From: Simmondsia chinensis
Taxonomy: Eukaryota > Streptophyta > Magnoliopsida > Caryophyllales > Simmondsiaceae
Length of the DNA: 64,000 nt
Direction: 5' to 3'
NCBI GenBank assembly: GCA_018398585.1
Contig: JAGTTD010000002.1
Location: 35,022,186 to 35,086,185, forward strand
Positions 42,413 to 52,619 of the stretch are shown here, one piece after another. Below the pieces are notes generated by a model, which worked only from the letters and a program-made list of their open reading frames with translations, made no database searches and was not told where the DNA came from. The first letter of the stretch is position 1. The number at the start of each line of letters is the position of its first letter. Both the position numbers and the translations under genes were made by a program.

Positions 42413-43311
42413 GAGTCGGTTCCCAAAATAATTCTAAAAATAAAAAAATTAAAAAAAATAATGCTGAAAAAAAAAATATTTTCAAATCTACTGTTGAACC
42501 GTGTTTGCAAAACGCGTTTAAATTTCAATAAAATCGGATAAAAAATATGGGTTATATCAATATAAATCGCGTTTACTAAACGCGGTTTATCTTGATATAA
42601 ACCGCGCCTAATAAACGCGGTTTACCACTGAACCGCGTCTACTAAACGCGGTTTACATATAAACCGCGTTTACAAAATGCGGTTTAACGTCAGTAATCCA
42701 AAAGCCCCTTTTTTTTCACTTATACTTACCATTATGCCGCAATTCTTCAATTTTTTGTTCGTTTATAGTTTTTATTATGCCGCAATTTGTGATGATTATC
42801 ACATTGATCTCATGTCTCTCTTAATGAAGCTCTAACATCATAAGTGGAGGTCAAATAACTCCAATAATAGTACTTGAAAGATCTCCAGTGCATAAGCAAA
42901 AGAAAGGAGGAGGCGAACGGCGTGACTGGTGGTGGGTTAACGAGAAAGAGGCAGAGAGACAGTGAAAGCAGCGGAGAGAATACGCGTGAATTAGATAAAC
43001 CTAGTAAACCGGATCATAAAAACGCGTTTATAACAACATAAAACCACGTCTTTATGATGCGGTTTTATTTAAGTTAAACCGCGTCTTTAAGATGCGGTTT
43101 TATTAATATAACCGCGTCTTAATGACGCGGTTTAATAGATATAACCGCGTCATTAAAACGCGGTTTATGCCAATATTAAACGCTGTTTTTGGACGCGGTT
43201 TATCAAAGCCGCGTTTAGTAAACGCGGTTCAACAGTAGATTTGGAAATATTTTTTTTCAGCATTATTTTTTTAATTTTTTTATTTTTTAGCATTATTTTG
43301 GGAACCGACTC
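42413..43311. mobile_element. Mutator-like element built of AACCGCG/CGCGGTT palindromes
   Basis: Exact 9-bp TSD TAATAATTT at 42404-42412 and 43312-43320. Terminal inverted repeats of roughly 90 bp start GAGTCGGTTCCCAAAATAAT and end with CTACTGTTGAACCG. Inside each end lies a series of imperfect palindromes of about 24-26 bp, each reading AACCGCGT, a 6-9-bp spacer, then ACGCGGTTTA: about five on the left (42495-42690) and seven on the right (43005-43232). The centre (42700-43000) is different, single-copy-like DNA without a clear open frame. The 9-bp TSD supports a Mutator-type transposase acting in trans; no transposase is encoded. Confidence 0.88.
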
Positions 43312-43685
43312 TAATAATTTCATGTATTGTTTTGTTTTATGAAAATATGTATCTTCTATTTTTTTTTTTTTAGTTAATTATACATTAATATCTTAGAATT
43401 TAGTATATTAATTTTGAAATTTTTGAAGTTTGTGTTTTATTTTTAAGTCTATTAATTAGTGTAATATATTGGTGTTTTTAGATTTAGAATATTACATTAT
43501 ATTTTTAGAATCTTTCTAGTATATGACATCATCTTTGTTTGCTTTTTTGTAAATCTAGTCAACAGGTCACTGATAATCAGACAAAAAAGTTAATTTCACC
43601 ATAACTAAAGGACTAAATGGTTCAAACACGTAGTTTCACCGAAATCTTAGGGCATAAAAAGTATTTTATACATGCGACTATAACT
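43312..43685. other. AT-rich flank
   Basis: No gene is recognised. It separates the Mutator-like element from the decayed copia pol. Confidence 0.4.
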
Positions 43686-43689
43686 GTGA

Positions 43690-46000
43690 AATAGCATGTT
43701 CAAGCACACAGATTAAAATGAAGCTCAATATTGATTAAGGTTGATAATTTTTTTACGGATAGCAAATCTAGCATAGTGGTTGAGCTCAAAAACTCTAGAC
43801 AAGGTTTGCTTCATGAGTAAGAAATCTGCTTGGGAGAAGTCATCAATTTGACTATGGATAGGGCAATCGAAAATGTACGCTAAGTTAGTCTGGGTTATGT
43901 AACCTATATGTGGATCATACAAATAATCAACATCTACAATACATGATTAATTACAGGTTTGACTATTTTTGAATAGAATAAACCCATATTTGTTGTTCCA
44001 CAAATATATTGAAATATATGTTTGATCCCATAGAATAACCCGATTAATGAGTTTTGTTGCCAATAGTTTAATTGAAAAAAATAAATACAATCTTGTGTAG
44101 TTATTAAGATACTTCAATGCACTTATTGCATTAAGGAATTGAACAACCATCCAAGCACTTAACAGATGTGCGATATCCATATTAAACGGCTGAGCACTTT
44201 CTCAGTATAAGTGTATTGATGACTAATATTCTATAAGATAAATGCTGATTTGCAGGTCGAGATAAAATTTTGTCGTTATATGATGTTTCATCTCGAATTC
44301 TTTAGTTATAATGTCAAAGATCCTCAAGAGTTTTGATGATGTATAAATAATCGAAGTACACTACAATGATTGCAAATCTAGACAAAAACTCATGGGCTAA
44401 TGTAACTGTCAACATATCCCTCTTTTTGAAGATATGTGCTAAGGCTATTGCACCATATTACTATGATTATTTCAATCTATTCAACGATATTTGCAATTTG
44501 ATTCGATACAATTCCCACAATTTGGAGCTATATACTTATGGCACATTTGGTCTTTCAGAAGCTTTCATGTCAATGTCATTTTCAGATGACCCACGCAAAT
44601 AAGCTATTACCACATCTATAAGATGCTTATGAAGTCTTTTAATGATCACTAGAATAACTAACAAAACTAAATGCAATACATCAATTACTGATGAATATGT
44701 ACCCTCATAATCAATTTTTCTACTCACAGACCTTGAGGTACGAGCCGCGTTTTGTAGCTACCTACCACACTCTTTTCATTTCTTCTCCATACTAATATGC
44801 ATAGGTAGCTTACATGTTTTACATTTTTTGTCATTTAGACTACATGTCAAAACAACTGCACATTTTGGAAATGAGTCTAATTTGCTAGAAGTGCGTCTTT
44901 TCATTTTGGTGAATTATTTACTTGGCGGGTTTCTTGAATTGACATGATTCAAGATTTTTATCTTCCTTGATCAACATTAGTAGCTACTATGTCTGTAAAT
45001 GTCTGATCAATAATAGTTTTATTTAAGTTATGTCACATTCAATAATTTATCGAGACATATGTTCATTCTCAAAGTTTTAGTGCCTGCACTAGTTTTTGGT
45101 ACCTCACTATCTTGAGGAGTTTCATTCATATCTCCTCCTTAGTGTTGTATTAATACCTCCATAAGGGTTTCTGTGCGGAAATACAAAATTCTAGTTACTT
45201 AATTCGAATCAAATATTACGACCAAACGAGAAGTAATACGGATAAAAGAGAACGAAAAACAAGAACACAATAATTTACGTGGAAGCCCCTCTTCAATTGA
45301 GAGGGGAGAAAATTGCGGGCGGAGATGGTGACTTTTATTGATTTGAGAATAGAAGAATTACAATTCACTTCTCTCTCTCTCTCTCTCAAGGATGACGGCG
45401 GCTCACTTTAATTTGGATATGGAACATGTGAACCCTAGGGATCATATTTGTAGCCCCGTGAAACATAGACTCCCGATCAGTCAGGGGTTCCCAATTGATC
45501 GGGGTCCCGATCGATCGGCAGATCACCGATAGATCGGTGGACCCTCTGGACGCGAGGTTAACCTACGTATGTTTCCCAATCGATCGGCATGCTCCTTGCT
45601 TGCCTCCTATTAAATCTAATAATTTGAGGCATATTCCTAACAGTTTCCTCTTCTGCATTTTCACAAGAAATAGAGGGACCAACTCTTTTGCTTATTTCTT
45701 TCCTAGGTTTTATATTTGGAATATATAAGTCTATGATGCTTCTGTTGTTTGGTAGATGCATTTGACAATTTCTTAAAAAGTTGCTCATTTGGGACATTAG
45801 TTTGAAAAGGAGCATTTATAGTGAGGACATGTGATTTGGTCACCATATTTTTATTTGTGAATTTGTTTCGCTATTGATTTGCATCCTTTTATAAGTGAAC
45901 GATACTCTGAAATTTCCTTTGGCATCGATTTGTCCATGATTCAAAATAAGATCAATATTGCATTTTATAGGAGTTCTTATTTTTCAAACTCTTGCCTTTT
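43690..46000 (-). pseudogene. Heavily decayed copia RT/RNase H, split by a solo LTR
   Basis: Minus-strand matches from right to left: a linker-like segment (LPNNRSIIDLYIPNIKPRKE, 45815-45660); after the solo LTR, RT with KTRLVPQGL, RKIDYEGTYSSVID and HLIDVVIAYLRGSSENDIDM (44750-44540), the counterpart of the conserved RLVAQGF ... GIDYEETYSPV ... MDVVTAYLYG; then FLNAISALKYLNNYTRLYLF (44150-44060), the counterpart of YLSAIGALMYLANYTRPDIAF; and a diverged RNase H stretch (MKQTLSRVFELNHYARFAI, 43830-43760). Stops are frequent, so this is an old copy. Confidence 0.7.
45172..45642 (-). repeat. Solo copia LTR with 5-bp TSD
   Basis: The 471-bp LTR runs from TGTTAGGAATATG to TATTTCCGCACA on the minus strand and is flanked by GTTTC at 45167-45171 and 45643-45647. 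It carries four or more GATCGATCGG-type palindromes and belongs with the LTRs at 9674 and 20822. One LTR between direct repeats is the usual product of recombination between the two LTRs of a full element. It sits inside the older decayed copia pol. Confidence 0.88.
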
Positions 46001-46345
46001 CCCTTAATTTTGGAAATATTATTTTGTCAAATTTATAATTAAAAAAGCCTGTTGTAAAAGTGTCTCATGTCAATGGTTTAAGATACCTAATAATTGATGA
46101 GGATTCAAACATGACATAAATTCCAAATCTCCTTTATATACCCACCCCTTTCTTTTATTTATTTATTTTGACTAAGGTGGGGCAATAGGAATGTGCATTA
46201 TCACAAATTAGATGGGGTATATCTGGTTCTGATCTAGAGACAAGTTGTAAGGGGAGTATTTATGTAAAGCACTTGGTTTAGTATAAATTGGTGTTGCAGC
46301 ATGTAAAGAATGTCCCCATGTAGAAGTAAACAACTTTGTTTTCAT

Positions 46346-46455
46346 ACAACAACAACAACAACAGCAACAACAATCCCAGCGCCTCATGGGCTCCCGCAGA
46401 AGCAGGGTCTGGGGAGGGTGGATGTACACAGTCTTACCCCTTCCGAGTGGAAGAG
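46346..46455 (-). mobile_element. RTE-LINE/TS-like SINE 3' end, copy 5 (truncated)
   Basis: The minus strand ends with seven or more TTG-type units after GATTGTTGTTGC. It has the block GTACATCCACCCTCCCCAGA and breaks off at TTGCCTCTCTTCC, before the AAACAGCC block. No TSD was found. Confidence 0.7.
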
Positions 46456-46744
46456 AGGCAATTTAGCAATTTATTGTAGGGGTTTAAACAAAGATTCCGT
46501 AAAACCATTCTGCGTATGTATGTGTGCCATAGGTGGTCAACCGTTATCACAATTAGCATACAATAAGTATTTAGTTATTGGAATGTAAATTCTACTAAAT
46601 TAACATGATAAAATTTCTTGATTGTATGATTTGATAGTTGAGCCTGTAATTAGATTACTTGTGCCAAGATTCTAGAAATTACTATATTAAGAGTGGATAA
46701 TAGAAAAACATATGACCAATATGTTGAGGCATATAATAAAAAGC

Positions 46745-46969
46745 AATATTTCTAGTGTCCCAAGGGCTCCCGCCTAAGCAGGGTTGGGGAAGGGGGCAGA
46801 TGTATGCAGCCTTCCCCCTTCAGGGTGCCCTGAAGGGAGGCTGTTTCTGAGAACCCCCAACCCGAGGGGTGCAACACGAGGACTTCCTAGGAGGCCACCC
46901 GTCTTGGTACTACTCTCGCCCAAGCACGTTTAACTTCAGATTCTAATTGGATCTGGTGCTTGCATGTTG
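46745..46969 (-). mobile_element. 5S rRNA-headed SINE-like element, copy A
   Basis: The minus strand starts with about 105 nt of 5S rRNA-like sequence (46969-46865: GATCCAATTAGAATCTGAAG, GTTAAACGTGCTTGGGCGAG, AGTAGTACCAAGACGGGTGG, CACCCCT). It runs straight into the GTTGGGGGTTCTCAGAAACA ... GCTGCATACATCTGCCC ... GGGAGCCCTTGGGACACTAG domain shared with the RTE copies. The internal Pol III control region of 5S (A box, intermediate element, C box) is recognisable. The tail is A/T-rich rather than TTG. ATGTTGAGGCA occurs on both sides (about 46719 and 46966), a possible TSD, although its first six bases are also present at the head of copy B. Confidence 0.82.
46865..46969 (-). pseudogene. 5S rRNA-derived head of SINE copy A
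   Basis: It matches the plant 5S rRNA from about position 20 to the 3' end (CCTCGTGTTGCACCCCT), with scattered substitutions such as TTAAAC for TTAAGC. It is not a functional 5S gene: the first ~20 nt and a T-run terminator are absent and it continues into the retroposon body. Confidence 0.85.
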
Positions 46970-47111
46970 AGGCAACTAAAAATACCATAAAATATCAAAA
47001 TGATCTACATATATCCCCATTTTTTTTTTTTTTGAAATTGCAGGAGACTCAGTTCCAATTTTAGTTGAGATGACCCAATATATATTTGGTCTTAAGCATA
47101 AGTAGCACATA

Positions 47112-47679
47112 TGTTGAAATATTAGTCCTAATACTATTGTATTTAATTGTATTTTGTATTTATTACTTGTATTTTATACTTAGAATATTCTCTAGCATCT
47201 AGCATATTCCCTAGCATCAAGCATTTACTACTGTAATTAGTAAAAAATTACCTCTTCCCTTCTCTTCCTATTGTAACCGGCCAGAATGGCCTTAATCTCT
47301 AGCATTATAGTGTCATTTACTTAATCTCTTTTACTTAGAATTATAGTAATAAGTTAGACCTTTTGTATTCTAGTCTTGCATTGTAAATAAGATGTAAATT
47401 TATGAATGAAGATAATCCAAGTATTTTGAATCTAAAGTATCAAGTCTCTATTCTTTCTAAATATTTTTTTTCTTTTATGTTGTTGATCCAAGCGTTTGGA
47501 TCAAAAGAAATATTCATCAAACTCTCAATATGTTTATCTAAGTTTTGTGAGCTTTTATCCAAGTCTTATTTGTTGGTTTAATTCAAGGTGTTCTTTGAAT
47601 TATTTTATTTTATGTTTTGCCTAAAGTTTTATTCAAGATATTCTTGAATTATGTTATTTTTGATTTTATATTTTTGACA
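47112..47679 (+). repeat. LTR of the copia family at 51031-59709, probably solo
   Basis: 568 bp from TGTTGAAATATTAGTCC to TATATTTTTGACA, similar along its length to the inverted LTRs at 51031-51623 and 59312-59709. No internal region is attached on either side. The flanks (ACATA/GCCTA) do not form a TSD, so a fragment of a rearranged element is also possible. Confidence 0.75.
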
Positions 47680-48555
47680 GCCTATGATTTCATATGATAT
47701 AAGCTTCGTTTGGTTCTTCAAAGGGTGTTATGAGAATTTTTAATGATTGTTCTCATCATTATTATTCTCGGATGATCCAACCGGTCATTGCCAAAGGACA
47801 AAGTCTTTGGCTCAGATAACTTTTCGTCAACCATTGCAATGTTTTCTGTGCGACCTACTAGAAATAGAGTCTCTTTTATGAGTAGTTTTTTTCTTCAAGG
47901 AACACAATATGTGCTCTCTAGATACTTCAATTAGTTTTGAAACACCTGATATTGTATTAACATTTGACCAAGCTAATTGTAGTTGAGAAAAGTTTATCTC
48001 ACCTATTGAGGATAAATCTCCACCATTGATCTTTACCACGTTTATATTTATTTAGAAATAAAATACATATGTATAAGGCAGGCTATAAGTATGGCACTTG
48101 TTAAAATTCTTAAATAATCATCATATAATAGTATGTTTTTAGATCTACTTTTTAACAATGATTGAACTTGTCTAATCTAATAGACAGACATGTTAAAAAT
48201 AATTCAAAAGTATAGCACAATATATCACTATGAACAATCGATACCTACTAGTTTTTATGTAATGAGGTAATATCATATAGTGCAAAAGGTAGACCTGAAA
48301 AATAAAAATTTCAATCTAGTTGAATATTTCTATCACCTAACAAATGATTAATTCCCCCACAAGTGTCAAGATGCATCGTATCTAGGAGATAATGATCTTT
48401 AACAAAAGTTATCTCTGCATGTTTTTCTTTCTCCCTTAATGATGCTTTGTAAGGTCCACTACGCGTTTCACTGCATGATAGGTATTCGACCAATGACCTT
48501 TCACATCGTAATGATAGCAATCAATGTTCATATCTTTTGACAAATTTTGTTGAAG
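47680..48555. other. Unassigned intergenic DNA
   Basis: The minus-strand frames near 47827-48039 and 48311-48520 show no family match that I can recognise. Confidence 0.4.
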
Positions 48556-48559
48556 GGTT

Positions 48560-48850
48560 TGTCAAGAAACCAACTTTTCCAAAAGTTTAAGCTAATGGGT
48601 GAAGGCTCGAGAAATGATTTTATACTCTAAATGTCCTCCATGCGAATGCCCATTGGGCTTGAAGCACGAATAGTACACAAGTCTATCTTATACCTTATGC
48701 TTAAATTATGATAATATTGAAAGCGAGGTAGTCTGGATTCGAATTTTTGACCTCTTGGTCAATAAGGCTCTGATACTATATCAAGAAATCAACTTTCCGA
48801 AAAACTTAAGCTAATGGGTGAAGGTGTATGAATGATTTTATACATTAAAA
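48560..48850 (-). mobile_element. TRIM retrotransposon, two LTRs, diverged
   Basis: The left LTR (48560-48631, TGTCAAGAAACC to ACTCTAAA) and right LTR (48779-48850, TATCAAGAAATC to TACATTAAAA) flank about 147 bp. This includes GAATGCCCATTGGGCTTG (polypurine side) and GGCTCTGATACTATA (primer side). It has the same size and order as the copy at 17144-17434. Confidence 0.75.
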
Positions 48851-49176
48851 TAGTTTTCCCATTTTATATTTCTCCTCGTTCTAAGAGTCCTTAAGCTTTG
48901 ATCCACACTAATTATGTTGGTGTATTTTTAAAATAAATAAAAGATGATTTGGTGTCATTTAGGTGAAGATGTGTGTCTTTTTGTGAAGGGATATATTTTT
49001 TAATAAAGGGATGTGCCTTTTCATGAAAGTATACTTGAAAAATTAAAAATATCCCCCTCTGTTCTCAAGATTGAGTGACTTGAAAAAAGTTATGAAAACA
49101 TATCAAAATATCCCCCTCATCTATTATTGAGGGTGGTCAGTGGAGATTTCCACAGGGTTGCCTGGAGCTCCGACCC

Positions 49177-49316
49177 ATCTGGGACATGATTGACTTTAGC
49201 CCTCGGGCCGGTGTTGAGGACTCCATCCGGTGGTTAGGGGACCCCTATCTGGGACATGATTGACTTTAGCCCTCGGGCTGGTGTTGAGGACTCCATCCGG
49301 TGGTTAGGGGACCCCT
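49177..49316. repeat. 70-bp tandem duplication
   Basis: The unit ATCTGGGACATGATTGACTT ... TTAGGGGACCCCT occurs twice with one C/T difference. It is not a multiple of three, so it breaks the LINE frame. Confidence 0.9.
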
Positions 49317-49904
49317 CGGGGAACTTCACCACCAAGTCCGCTTGGGAGATGCTGCGGAGTAGGAGAGCGGAGGACACTGTTCATCACCTTCTGTGGTTTC
49401 AGATGCATGTACCGCGACACTCCTTCATTCTCTGGCTCGTTTCTCGGCAGCGACTTTGGACCCGGGACCGACTTCGGCATTTCGGAGAACAAGAGGTTCA
49501 GAGTGCTTGTGTTCTCTGTGGTTCTGCTGACGAGACTCATGAGCACCTATTCTTCGCCTGTTCCTTTTCTACCTCGGTCTGGAGCTCTGTCACTCCGAGT
49601 ACATCTATCGCTTGGCCTACCCTTCCTTGGGACGCTCTTGTCGCTTGGGCTGCTCAGCATCTCAGGGGGGGGGGGGGGGGGGGGGGAGATTGGCAGTATC
49701 ATAGCTCGACTCTGCCTCTCTGCGACTGTGTATACTATCTGGTATGAGCGCAACCTTCGGGTTCAGCGTTCTCAGCCCAGTTCGGTTGTGGCCGTTCGAG
49801 AGGAGATTACGGGTTTGGTCAGGAGCCGCTTACTTGCTACTTCTTCGTTCAGAGGAGCTCACCATCACTCCTCGTTGCTCCGGCATTGGGGTTTTGAGAC
49901 TTAG
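49187..49904 (+). pseudogene. LINE ORF2 C-terminus, zinc-binding RT domain
   Basis: SIRWLGDPSGNFTTKSAWEM, MHVPRHSFILWLVSRQRLWT and SACVLCGSADETHEHLFFAC form the zf-RVT pattern (C-x2-C ... H-x3-4-H-x4-C). After a run of about 24 G (49663-49686) the frame shifts and continues as RLCLSATVYTIWYERNLRVQ and EEITGLVRSRL to the stop near 49903. A 70-bp direct duplication (49177-49246 and 49247-49316) also shifts the frame near the start. Confidence 0.85.
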
Positions 49905-50481
49905 TTTCCTTTTGTTCCATTAGTTTGTACTTTGGTTGTATGTTGTTTGGACTTTGTCTGTTTTTTTTGATGTTGCTTCATACTTGTAGGCTTCGGCCGT
50001 GTCTTGGGGTATGCCCCTTGTAGATTGTTTTCTTTTCTTTCATCTATTTATTTCGCTAACTTACCAAAAAAAAAAAAAAAACATCATTTTTTCACATCCT
50101 CTCTATGCTCTTACTCTCACTTTGTTTTTCGGTTTCATTATATCCCTTAGATTATTTCGGTATTTATGAAATAAGCCTTAAAGAAAATAGTTTGCTACAT
50201 GCCTTGAAGCCGATGATTGAATTCGATATTTGTTTAATTTTTCCCTAACAATCTTAAGCTTTAATTTCGTTCATGAAAATGACTTATTCTCTTGGTGTGT
50301 TGATGATGAATTTTGTGAGATTGGAGAAAGTGATTAAGAGAGAATTGAGATATCTTCTTGGATCCTTATGTTATACAAATCGATGTGGATCAAGATATGT
50401 TTTCTGATTCAAATATATGTGAAAATCATGGTGCATGAAAATTGTGTTTTGTGCATTGTATTTTATGCAAAGCAAAGCAAT

Positions 50482-50711
50482 ATTCTCAGTGCCTCAGTGC
50501 CTCAAGGGCTCCCATCTAAACAGGGTCCTGGGGGGTATGCAGCATTCCTCTTTCAGGGTGTTGCTATAAAGAAAGACTGTTTTCGAGAACCCTCAACTTA
50601 AGAGGTGCAGCATGAGGATTTCCCAGGCGGTCACCCAATTTGGTAGTACTCTCGCCAAAACACGCTTAATTTCGGAGTTCCAATGGGATCTGATACTTGC
50701 ATGTTGGTATC
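50482..50711 (-). mobile_element. 5S rRNA-headed SINE-like element, copy B
   Basis: The minus strand has a 5S-like head (50711-50601: ATACCAACATGCAAGTATCA, GATCCCATTGGAACTCCGAA, TTAAGCGTG, GGCGAGAGTACTACC, GGGTGACCGCCTGGGAAATC, TGCACCTCT). This is joined to GTTGAGGGTTCTCGAAAACA ... GCTGCATACCCCC ... GAGCCCTTGAGGCACTGAGG. The junction between 5S end and RTE-type body is at the same place as in copy A. No TSD or TTG tail was found at this copy. Confidence 0.82.
50601..50711 (-). pseudogene. 5S rRNA-derived head of SINE copy B
   Basis: It aligns with plant 5S rRNA from about position 10 to the 3' end, starting ATACCA, and keeps GAACTCCGAA and GGGTGACC exactly. Substitutions such as GTGTTTTGGCG for GTGCTTGGGCG mark it as a pseudogene copy. 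Confidence 0.85.
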
Positions 50712-51030
50712 CTCTTAAGTTAAGAATTCATCAGGGTTATTATGATTAAATGTAGATGTGGTATCAATATCAAAGTTAAGAATTCATGATTTTCATTGAG
50801 GTATTACTTTGATGGTTATCATGAATGTTTGCTCAAATATTTTTCAATCCTACTTCAAGTTTGAACAAATGATAGTACATTATGACAATGCTAATAAAGA
50901 ATTAAAAGTAAAAGAAAATTAGAAATTAAAAAAGGGAGAAAAATTAATGTAAATGCCAAATCGACATTTGAACCCCGACCAACATCTTGCAATACTTTCT
51001 CATAACCATCAAAGCAAGAGTGCGCTTACA

Positions 51031-51623
51031 TGTTAAAAATATAAATCGAAAATAAAATAATTTAAAAATACCTTGAATAAAACTTTAGACAAAACACAAA
51101 AAAAAATAATTTAAAAAACACCTTGAATTAAACCAAGACAAGAACCAACAAATAAGACTTGGCTCAAAGCTTACAAAAGTTGGATAAACATATTGAGAGT
51201 TTGATGAATATTTCTTTTGATCCAAACACTTGGATCAACAACATAAAAGAAACAAAACATTTAGAAAGAATAGAGACTTGATACTTTAGATTGAAAATAC
51301 TTGGATGATCTTCATTCATCAATTTACATCCTATTTATAATACAAGACTAGAATACAAAAGGTCTAACTTATTACTAGAATCCTAAGCAAAAGAGACTAA
51401 GTAAATGACACTATAATGCTAGAGATTAAGGCCATTATAGCTGGTTACAATAGGAAGAGAAGGGAAGAGGTAATTTCGTACGAATTATAGTAGTAAATGC
51501 TAGATGCTAGGAAATATGCTATATGCTATATGCTAAAAGCCAGAAAATATTCTGAGTACAAAATACAAGAAATAAATACAAAATACAATTAAATACAAGA
51601 ATATTAGAACTCATATTTTAACA
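51031..51623 (-). repeat. Copia 3' LTR
   Basis: 593 bp; on the minus strand TGTTAAAATATGAG to TATATTTTTAACA. The interior side is the CTCCCCCCTCAAGTTGGAGC junction. Confidence 0.88.
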
Positions 51624-51651
51624 CTCCCCCCTCAAGTTGGAGCATATAAAC

Positions 51652-51960
51652 TTATGATGCCCAACTTGCGAAGGACGGAAGAGATGAAGTACAACCAAGA
51701 GCGTTTGTATAAAAAAACGGCAATTTGACCGTTGAACGAACAATTGAAGTGATAATCTCCTTAGCCATCATCCATTCTGCTTCAATTGAAGAACGTGAAA
51801 TAACCAACTGTTTCTTCGAGCGCCACGTAATATGGGCCCCACTAGAAAAACTCAAAACTAGTAGTTAACCTTCTAGTGGTTGGACAATCAATGCAATCCA
51901 CAAAGCCAGTGAAAGCTTGTAGCAAAATTTCATCCCTGGAAGGACCCGAAGAATGAAGAC
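51652..51960 (-). pseudogene. Copia RNase H C-terminal remnant
   Basis: On the minus strand, LQAFTGFVDCIDCPTTRRLT (counterpart of YSDADWAGCPDTRRST), then in another frame SSGAHITWRSKKQLVISRSS and IEAEW (counterpart of ISWSSKKQ-VSRSSAEAEY). Two catalytic acidic positions (DAD) are changed and a frameshift lies near 51845. Confidence 0.8.
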
Positions 51961-52587
51961 AAAACCGGGAAAGTGTATCAACTACTCCTCCTGTCACAGA
52001 AACCACTACTAAATCTTGATTAAAAGTAGTGTTAGATATGGTGTAACACACACACACCAAAAACAATCCCAAATTTTAATCCAAGAGAAGGGGACTAAAA
52101 ATGAGGATTGAAACACAACCTGAAAACCAACCCCTAAATACATGACATTGTTTAACATTGCTTAACACATACCTCAAAAGGAGGACTGAAAATTTGAACC
52201 CCGAAATACTAGGCTCACATAACAAACAATAATTTAAGTAGAACAAAGCCGTCAAGTGAAGACTAAAATTTTGATCCAAAGTCTTAGACAAAGAAAATGA
52301 CAATAGACTTCAAAAATAGAATTTGGGTAACCAAACAAAGTTAAAAGTCAAGAAGCAAATTCAAGACAATTTTAATACCAAAGCCGTAGGTACAAATGGC
52401 CAAAAATGAACCCATAAAATTAGATAAATCAAACTTTTGACGTAAAACTACAATTCCAAAACTCTTGCTTGGAACCTAATACGGAGGACCAAAAACGCAT
52501 GGCATCAAACCAATTAGTTACAAGGAAAACAATTCAAAAACAAAACAAGAGAATGGGAGTGAAATTGAACATCTCAGTTATTTAAAC

Positions 52588-52590
<3 letters not shown>

Positions 52591-52619
<29 letters not shown>
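52591..52619. repeat. Poly-T run
   Basis: About 29 T, inside the interior of the copia element. It could be the poly-A tail of a short minus-strand retroposon, but no body is recognisable. Confidence 0.7.

Larger units (their letters stand above)
49115..50081 (+). mobile_element. 5'-truncated LINE with zf-RVT domain and poly-A
   Basis: It begins within about 15 bp of 49115 and ends with A-run 50066-50081. The coding part is the ORF2 C-terminus, the 3' UTR is T-rich, and the copy is in the + orientation inside the LTR. The precise TSD could not be fixed because the LTR flank itself is A-rich and repeated. Confidence 0.8.
48915..50250 (+). repeat. LTR split by a LINE 3' end
   Basis: Left piece 48915 to about 49112 (TGTTGGTGTATTTTTAAAAT ... 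TATGAAAACATATC) and right piece about 50082-50250 (ACATCATTTTTTCAC ... ATGCTCTTACTCTCACTTTG ... TTTCCCTAACA). Together they match the uninterrupted LTR at 63663-64000. No adjoining internal region or TSD was found. Confidence 0.8.

Noticed and set aside
42490..43240. CRISPR-like array of regularly spaced palindromes
   Set aside because: This is plant nuclear DNA. The units are degenerate, spacers are AT-rich and short, and everything lies between Mutator-type inverted repeats with a TSD.
44366..44602. Plus-strand open frame of 78 codons
   Set aside because: The opposite strand encodes recognisable copia RT blocks over the same DNA.
46865..50711. Functional 5S rRNA genes
   Set aside because: The 5' ends are incomplete, substitutions fall in conserved positions, no T-run terminator follows, and both continue into a retroposon body.
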